In this document: piece by piece, positions 42,636-47,173 of the stretch | Position numbering within the stretch: position 1 is the first letter of the stretch | How the letters are laid out: each line of letters starts with the position of its first letter | Assembly: GCF_002259755.1 (NCBI RefSeq) | Contig: NZ_MWWY01000019.1 | Coordinates: forward strand, 278-47,450 | Source: Bifidobacterium hapali | GTDB lineage: Bacteria > Actinomycetota > Actinomycetes > Actinomycetales > Bifidobacteriaceae | Length of the DNA: 47,173 nt | Reading direction: 5' to 3' | Program-made: the position numbers and the translations under genes | Notes under the pieces: model-generated | Seen by the model: only the letters and a program-made list of their open reading frames with translations | What the model was told of the DNA's origin: nothing | The model's database searches: none

Positions 42636-44423
42636 ATGACAGCCAATAATCTTCGCGACGACTGGTGGAAGCAAGCAGTCGTCTATCAGGTTTATCCGCG
42701 CAGTTTCCAAGACGTCAACGGCGACGGACTCGGCGACATCGCCGGCATCACCGCGCGTATCGACTATCTCAAGACTCTCGGCGTAGACGCGATCTGGCTC
42801 AGCCCGTTCTACCCGTCCGATCTCGCCGACGGCGGCTACGATGTCATCGACTATCGCAACGTCGACCCGCGTCTCGGCACCATGACCGATTTCGACGCGA
42901 TGGCCGAAGCCGCTCATGCAGCCGGCATCAAAGTCATCGTCGATATCGTGCCGAATCACACCGCAAGTAAGCACGTTTTCTTCCAGCAGGCTCTCGCCGC
43001 CGCGCCAGGCAGTCCCGAGCGCGACCGCTACATCTTCCGCGACGGCCGCGGCGAGCACGGCGAGTTGCCGCCAAACGACTGGCAGTCGCTGTTCGGCGGT
43101 CCCGCATGGGAGCAGGTGCCGGACGGTCAGTGGTATTTGCACATCTTCGCTAAGGAACAGCCCGACGTCAACTGGAAGAACCCCGACATCCACGAGGAGT
43201 TCAAGAAAACGCTGCGATTCTGGTCAGACCACGGCGCTGACGGCTTCCGCATTGACGTAGCGCACGGACTGGCCAAAGATCTCGAATCCACGCCGCTCGC
43301 CGACATGCCAGCCGACAGCGTCCAGCAGCAAACCTGCCACGACGGCATGAGCCCGCTGTGGGATCGTCCTGAAGTTCACGAGATTTACCGCGAATGGCGT
43401 GAGGTCTTCAACGAGTACAATCCGCCGCGGTTCGCAGTTGGTGAAGCGTGGGTCGTGCCCGAACACCAGCACCTCTACGCCAGCACCGACGAGCTCGGTC
43501 AAGTGTTCAACTTCGAGTTTGCTAAAGCTGGCTGGGCGGCTGACGAATTCCGCGCAGCGATTAGCGAAGGACTCGCGTCGGCGGCGGAAACTGACGGCTC
43601 AACAACGACGTGGGTGATGAATAATCACGATGTGCCGCGAAGCCCATCGCGCTACGGTTTGCCGCAGGTTAAGAACGCGCCGTTCCATCAGCTCGCGCAC
43701 GACTGGCTACTGCGCAACGGAACCAGTTACCCCGAAGACCGCGCACTGGGCGCACGTCGCGCTCGCGCCGGTGTGATGATGGAAATGGGTTTGCCGGGTT
43801 CGATTTACGTGTATCAAGGCGAGGAGCTCGGTCTGCCGGAGGTCGCAGATATTCCGTGGGATCGTCTTGAGGACCCGACACCGTTCAACACGCGGCGCAA
43901 CTTCACCGACAAGGGTCGCGACGGTTGCCGCGTGCCACTGCCGTGGGATTCGACCGACACACCTGCCGTGGCTGACTGGTCAACCGATCTGCCGCACGAG
44001 TTTGGTACGGGAGCTTCATTTGGATTCTCGCCGGCGACGCGCACTGTTGATGGCGCAACGGTGTCGGCCGCTGATCCGCATCTGCCGCAACCGTTGTGGT
44101 TCAAGGATTACGCGGTGGACGTTGAGGATGCAAACGACGAGTCGATGCTGAATCTGTATCGTCGCGTACTGTCATTGCGCGCGGAGCTGTTGACGGCAAC
44201 TGGTGACGCAGATTCGTTCGATTGGCTTGATCTTGGTGACGATGTGATTGCGTACCGTCGACCGTCTGCCGAGGATGGACGCGCGTTCGTATCGGTGACG
44301 AATTTCGGCGCAGACCCGCTGGTACTGGCTGAAACCGCTGCTGATGGCGACGTGATACTCACATCCGTGCCGCTCGAAAACGGTATGCTCCCGAGTGATG
44401 CCACCGCGTGGCTTTTGCAGTAG
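42636..44423 (+). CDS. GH13 alpha-glucosidase (oligo-1,6-glucosidase type, GH13_30-like)
   Basis: The 595-residue cytoplasmic enzyme starts with DDWWKQAVVYQVYPRSFQD. Its catalytic residues are Asp207 in GFRIDVAHG, Glu270 in FAVGEAWVV and Asp332 in WVMNNHDVPR. The motif DIVPNHT is at 103-109. Such enzymes release glucose from the non-reducing end of isomaltose, panose, maltose, trehalulose or related sugars, and bifidobacteria carry several. The exact linkage preference cannot be read from sequence. AAGGAAGG lies about 12 bases before ATG 42636. A longer reading frame starting at 42543 covers the inverted repeat and is rejected. The divergent-type LacI just upstream is the probable regulator. 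Confidence 0.92.
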   Translation: MTANNLRDDWWKQAVVYQVYPRSFQDVNGDGLGDIAGITARIDYLKTLGVDAIWLSPFYPSDLADGGYDVIDYRNVDPRLGTMTDFDAMAEAAHAAGIKVIVDIVPNHTASKHVFFQQALAAAPGSPERDRYIFRDGRGEHGELPPNDWQSLFGGPAWEQVPDGQWYLHIFAKEQPDVNWKNPDIHEEFKKTLRFWSDHGADGFRIDVAHGLAKDLESTPLADMPADSVQQQTCHDGMSPLWDRPEVHEIYREWREVFNEYNPPRFAVGEAWVVPEHQHLYASTDELGQVFNFEFAKAGWAADEFRAAISEGLASAAETDGSTTTWVMNNHDVPRSPSRYGLPQVKNAPFHQLAHDWLLRNGTSYPEDRALGARRARAGVMMEMGLPGSIYVYQGEELGLPEVADIPWDRLEDPTPFNTRRNFTDKGRDGCRVPLPWDSTDTPAVADWSTDLPHEFGTGASFGFSPATRTVDGATVSAADPHLPQPLWFKDYAVDVEDANDESMLNLYRRVLSLRAELLTATGDADSFDWLDLGDDVIAYRRPSAEDGRAFVSVTNFGADPLVLAETAADGDVILTSVPLENGMLPSDATAWLLQ

Positions 44424-44498
44424 CCGGCACTCGCGCGGTAACCCCTATTTGCCCATATTTGAGATTGTTGTGGTTGTTGAGAAATGCAATTCTTGCGT

Positions 44499-44823
44499 CT
44501 CTTGAGTCCAAATCATGCACCCCTATGCACAGCGCCTCTTTTTTTGTGACTTTGGACTCGAGAGATGTGCATATTAATCGCGGGCATGCATCTCTTATTG
44601 GTCTCCTATTGCCACACAACGCAAAAATCGTCGAAAAAACGTTTGTGTGGCAAATCTTGGTGCCACACAAACGTTATATAACGTTATATTCACGTTTTGT
44701 GGCAATGTCTCAATGCCTTAAATCGTTGGAATTCCAACGATTTAAGGCATTATACCCCCGTACTCATGTCATGAGGGAATTGCCACATAACCGAGAAAAA
44801 GGCGTTTTTGTGGTTGTGTGGCA
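44499..44823. repeat. Array of five hairpins including a perfect 40-bp palindrome
   Basis: Five inverted repeats follow each other. (1) 44499-44512 with 44551-44564, CTCTTGAGTCCAAA against TTTGGACTCGAGAG. (2) 44609-44621 with 44640-44653, TTGCCACACAACG against CGTTTGTGTGGCAA. (3) 44661-44674 with 44692-44704, with an inner AACGTTATATAACGTT. (4) A perfect 40-bp palindrome, 44712-44751, centred on GGAATTCC. (5) 44781-44792 with 44812-44823, TGCCACATAACC against GGTTGTGTGGCA. Hairpins 2, 3 and 5 share TGCCACA(C/T)AA. The array lies between convergent genes. Confidence 0.9.
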
Positions 44824-44896
44824 TGGTTTTTGCGCCTGATTGCCTACGCCACGCTGGGTGTCCCTGTCCCTGCGCGTGTGGCGTGCTGACGTGGTA

Positions 44897-44946
44897 GTGG
44901 CGGTTTTTGCTCGCTGAGACAGTACTCAGCGAGCAAAAACCGCCAC
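44897..44946. repeat. 50-bp palindromic element, copy 2
   Basis: GTGGCGGTTTTTGCTCGCTG is mirrored by CAGCGAGCAAAAACCGCCAC, giving nearly perfect 50-bp symmetry around ACAGT. Same length as the copies at 257, 46361 and 46423. Confidence 0.9.
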
Positions 44947-45003
44947 GCGCTAGTCTTCTTCCACGTCAGGCGATGTTCATAGCTCCCCTTGAAGGACGCT
45001 GCG

Positions 45004-45693
45004 TCAGCAGTTCCAGCGTTCGATCACGCGATCGCCTTTGTATACGGTTAATACCGAATAATGCGCGGTATCAAACCGCAGCAACCGTCCCAAATGCGGT
45101 TCGAGTCCCAGCCATCGCATCGTCAAAATCCGCAACACATGAGCATGCGCAACAAACAGTACGTTGCGTCCCTCCGTCAACTTCGGCAGTGCCGTATCAA
45201 TCGCGATCTGTACACGCTCGTACACATCCTCAACCGACTCACCCGGCCCGTTATGTACCGGTACATGCTCGCCGTTCGGTAACGTTTCCGTCCAATCGCC
45301 TTCCATCGACTGATCTAGCGACTGCGGCCCATCCCGCCACACATCCCACTCGCCGCCGTGCATTTGCCGCACGGTCGCACGCGTCCGGCCTTCCGCACGA
45401 CCGTAATCCCACTCCATCAGCGCGTCCAATGGCTGCGGATCAAACCCAGCCAAACATGCCGTCTGCTGCGCGCGACGCAACGGACTTGCGAACACACAAT
45501 CCGCATCAAAACCTTGCGGGAACAACTCACGAATGCGCACGCCAGCATCACGCGCCTGCTGTTCACCCACATCAGTCAGCGGAATATTCGTACGACCAGT
45601 GTACTGTCCGGACTCGCTCCACGCAGTTTGCCCGTGCCGCATGAGCACCAGTCGTCCCGTAATTGCATCGTTGCCACGGTTTATTTCAAACAT
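45004..45693 (-). CDS. Histidine phosphatase (phosphoglycerate mutase-like)
   Basis: The 229-residue protein belongs to the histidine phosphatase superfamily. The phosphohistidine motif is LVLMRHGQTAW (His20), followed by GRTNIPLTDVGEQQA, ASPLRRAQQT, the acid region LMEWDYGRAEGRT and the second histidine in FVAHAHVLRIL. It is probably a small-molecule phosphatase, not a glycolytic mutase. The reading frame is open much further upstream, but conserved sequence begins at MFEINRGN. ATG 45693 is preceded by TACAGT six bases upstream, which could be a -10 box of a leaderless transcript; AGAGG also lies directly before the ATG. Confidence 0.9.
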   Translation of the reverse strand: MFEINRGNDAITGRLVLMRHGQTAWSESGQYTGRTNIPLTDVGEQQARDAGVRIRELFPQGFDADCVFASPLRRAQQTACLAGFDPQPLDALMEWDYGRAEGRTRATVRQMHGGEWDVWRDGPQSLDQSMEGDWTETLPNGEHVPVHNGPGESVEDVYERVQIAIDTALPKLTEGRNVLFVAHAHVLRILTMRWLGLEPHLGRLLRFDTAHYSVLTVYKGDRVIERWNC

Positions 45694-45799
45694 ACCTCTA
45701 CTGTACTCAGTGTGCGGGCTGTTCGGTGACGCGCGTCCGAATATGATCGCAACGACGCGCGTCGTGTTACACCGTCGCGCGTCGTGACCTCGCAAAATA

Positions 45800-46189
45800 A
45801 TGGTAATTATGACCGATTTGCAGATCGAATCGACCGCGGACCGCATCGTCGCAGGATTCGACAAAATCAATGAGAAGGTGGATACTATGCGAGCCGAGCG
45901 ACTCAACGACCCGGATTCCCTCGGTGACAAGCTACTGAAAGCTGCGCTGCCGTCGATAGCAGGATTCGTAGCTGGCAAAGTATTTACGGTGCTGTGGAAT
46001 CGCGGTACGTCGCGGCGCAAGTCTGGCGCAGGGGCGCTCGGCGACGGCGTGGTAGACGATCACGAGAGTTTTGTGATGAGCCTACTCTTTTCGGCATTGT
46101 CCGCGGCGATCGGCGCGGTGGTTTCGCAACTGTCTGATCGCGGATCGCAGGCGATTGTGGACCGACGTCATCGCAAGCAGGGACGCTGA
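45800..46189 (+). CDS. DUF4235 domain membrane protein
   Basis: The 129-residue protein has two hydrophobic segments (about 48-66, LPSIAGFVAGKVFTVLW, and 92-110, SLLFSALSAAIGAVVSQL). These match DUF4235, a small actinobacterial membrane protein family of unknown function. The N-terminus is charged. ATG 45800 and ATG 45809 are both possible and neither has a clear ribosome binding site. It is divergent from the histidine phosphatase. The gap between them contains the palindrome ACGACGCGCGTCGT (45752-45765) and related GC-rich repeats. Confidence 0.75.
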   Translation: MVIMTDLQIESTADRIVAGFDKINEKVDTMRAERLNDPDSLGDKLLKAALPSIAGFVAGKVFTVLWNRGTSRRKSGAGALGDGVVDDHESFVMSLLFSALSAAIGAVVSQLSDRGSQAIVDRRHRKQGR

Positions 46190-46360
46190 CGCGGGGCGCT
46201 TGGTTTTTGTTGCAGCGGTAGGACTGTTGCTCATCTCACCGTCTCATTTCAGATGACCGATGACTCAGTTCACTCATGATTATGCACACGCTCTGTGAGT
46301 GTCTGTGAGTGTATAACGCACACTGGCTCCGTGATTCGATTATGTACACAGGCTCCGTGC

Positions 46361-46410
46361 GTGGCGGTTTTCGCTCGCTGACGCCTTAGTGAGCAAGCGT
46401 TTTCTGCCAC
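46361..46410. repeat. 50-bp palindromic element, copy 3
   Basis: Runs from GTGGCGGTTTTCGCTCGCTG to GCAAGCGTTTTCTGCCAC, imperfect in the middle. Copy 4 follows 12 bases later in the same orientation. Confidence 0.85.
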
Positions 46411-46422
46411 TCGTTACTGTTA

Positions 46423-46472
46423 GTGGCGGTTTTCGCTCACTGGCGCCTGTCTCAGCGAGATATTTCTGCCAC
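46423..46472. repeat. 50-bp palindromic element, copy 4
   Basis: Runs from GTGGCGGTTTTCGCTCACTG to CAGCGAGATATTTCTGCCAC, the most diverged of the four. A short related fragment (GTAGTGGCGGGGTAG) follows near 46485. Otherwise 46190-46545 holds no gene. Confidence 0.82.
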
Positions 46473-46545
46473 GCTATTCAGGTAGTGGCGGGGTAGTGCC
46501 CGGATTCTTGCGCACTTTGGTCTTCGCCCGGCTCTGCGACGATGA

Positions 46546-47173
46546 TCAGTTCGCTACTGGTACGCTCTCACCGAGCCGGGACATGTCGAGGTAACGGCGC
46601 GTCGACCACTCGTTCGAGGTCACGTAGCGGACGCGCGCGCAGACGAGCATCAACGCGCTCCGCCCGTCCGGAAACGAGCCGACCACGCGCGTGCGTCGCC
46701 TGATCTCGCGGTTCAATCGTTCGATCATGTTGTTCGTACGGATGCGCCGGCGATGTTCCCTCGGATAGTCGTCGAGCAGGTAGGTCGTCGTCTCGCTAAT
46801 GCCTTCGCGCAGGCATTTGGCAGCCTCTCTGAGCTTCCTTGTCTCCAGTTCCTTGGCGACGGATTCCGCCTTCTCCAACGCCTTGTCGCGTGATTCCATA
46901 GCAAACACGGCCTTAAGCGCGTCCGCAGCCCACTCCCGGTTTCTGGGGTTGACCTTGGCGAGGATATTGCGTTCGAAATGCACCATGCACCGCTGATAAC
47001 GCGCCTCCGGCAACAGTTCGTTCACGGCGGCCACGAGTCCCGCGCACCGGTCACCCGTTACCAATCGCACGCCCTTCAACCCACGCGCGAGCATACCGGT
47101 AATGAATCCACGCCAGCTTTCCGCGTCCTCCTTCATACCCTCGGCCACAGAAAGCACCTCCCGACGACCATCC
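46546..47173 (-). CDS. IS256/Mutator-family transposase, C-terminal part (cut by window edge)
   Basis: The frame is open to the right edge and gives about 208 residues, beginning DGRREVLSVAEGMKEDAESW. It contains the Mutator-type signatures GVRLVTGDRCAGLVAAV (catalytic Asp) and YQRCMVHFERNIL (the QRC-H-RN pattern). TNNMIERLNREIRRRTRVVGSFPD is the C-terminal block with the catalytic Glu in IERLN. This is a DDE transposase of the IS256 family. The reading frame is intact as far as visible. The terminal inverted repeat should lie between the stop codon and about 46500, but I cannot identify it with certainty. Confidence 0.93.
   Translation of the reverse strand, partial: DGRREVLSVAEGMKEDAESWRGFITGMLARGLKGVRLVTGDRCAGLVAAVNELLPEARYQRCMVHFERNILAKVNPRNREWAADALKAVFAMESRDKALEKAESVAKELETRKLREAAKCLREGISETTTYLLDDYPREHRRRIRTNNMIERLNREIRRRTRVVGSFPDGRSALMLVCARVRYVTSNEWSTRRYLDMSRLGESVPVAN

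Noticed and set aside
45694..46020. Long N-terminal extension of the histidine phosphatase
   Set aside because: It has no family similarity and overlaps the DUF4235 gene on the other strand; the conserved domain starts at ATG 45693.

Overview
The window looks like chromosome from a Bifidobacterium or a close relative. The main evidence is a 511-residue sucrose phosphorylase whose catalytic residues fall at D192, E232 and D290, the numbering I recall for the Bifidobacterium adolescentis enzyme. Supporting evidence is several LacI-type sugar regulators, an ABC sugar importer with no ATPase of its own, a GH172 (DUF2961) enzyme, paired YhgE/Pip membrane proteins, a crcB pair beside purA, and moderately high GC. 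The species cannot be told from this sequence. I see no rRNA, tRNA or CRISPR array. Both edges are cut inside transposase genes: an IS3-type OrfA on the left and an IS256/Mutator-type transposase on the right.

Layout. 0.4-3.7 kb: two MFS transporters. 4.0-6.8 kb: two AAA+ ATPases of the DUF4143 and DUF234 types, AT-richer than their surroundings. 6.8-14.3 kb: a fructan-oligosaccharide locus with LacI, GH172, two permeases and a binding lipoprotein on the minus strand, and a GH32 enzyme divergent to them. 14.6-18.5 kb: an EamA transporter, a MalY/PatB-type C-S lyase and a monoacylglycerol-lipase-like hydrolase. 18.9-25.2 kb: two overlapping YhgE/Pip genes and a DUF624 membrane protein. 25.3-28.4 kb: sucrose phosphorylase and a second LacI that closely resembles the first. 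28.8-31.7 kb: two CrcB fluoride channels and purA. 31.8-39.2 kb: a putative defence island, with a Septu-like ATPase/HNH pair and a YobI-like membrane P-loop NTPase split over two overlapping genes, the second carrying about eleven TPR repeats. 39.8-44.4 kb: a membrane-anchored polysaccharide deacetylase, a third LacI and a GH13 alpha-glucosidase. 45-46.2 kb: a histidine phosphatase and a DUF4235 protein.

Regulation. The palindrome CGAACCGGTTCG occurs three times in the intergenic region between the binding-protein operon and GH32, and twice at the sucrose phosphorylase promoter. A near-copy lies upstream of the second MFS gene. At each of the three minus-strand promoters one copy sits in the -35/-10 spacer. 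The two similar LacI proteins share the same recognition helix, so these promoters probably form one local sucrose/fructan regulon.

Intergenic DNA is unusually rich in inverted repeats. There are four palindromes of exactly 50 bp, three 195-199 bp nested inverted repeats built on CTGAGAGGCAG, three elements built on CTGAGGGGTAG, a 134-bp nested element, and a 325-bp array of five hairpins that contains a perfect 40-bp palindrome. These families and the split YobI/TPR pair are the parts I find least explained by known annotation.
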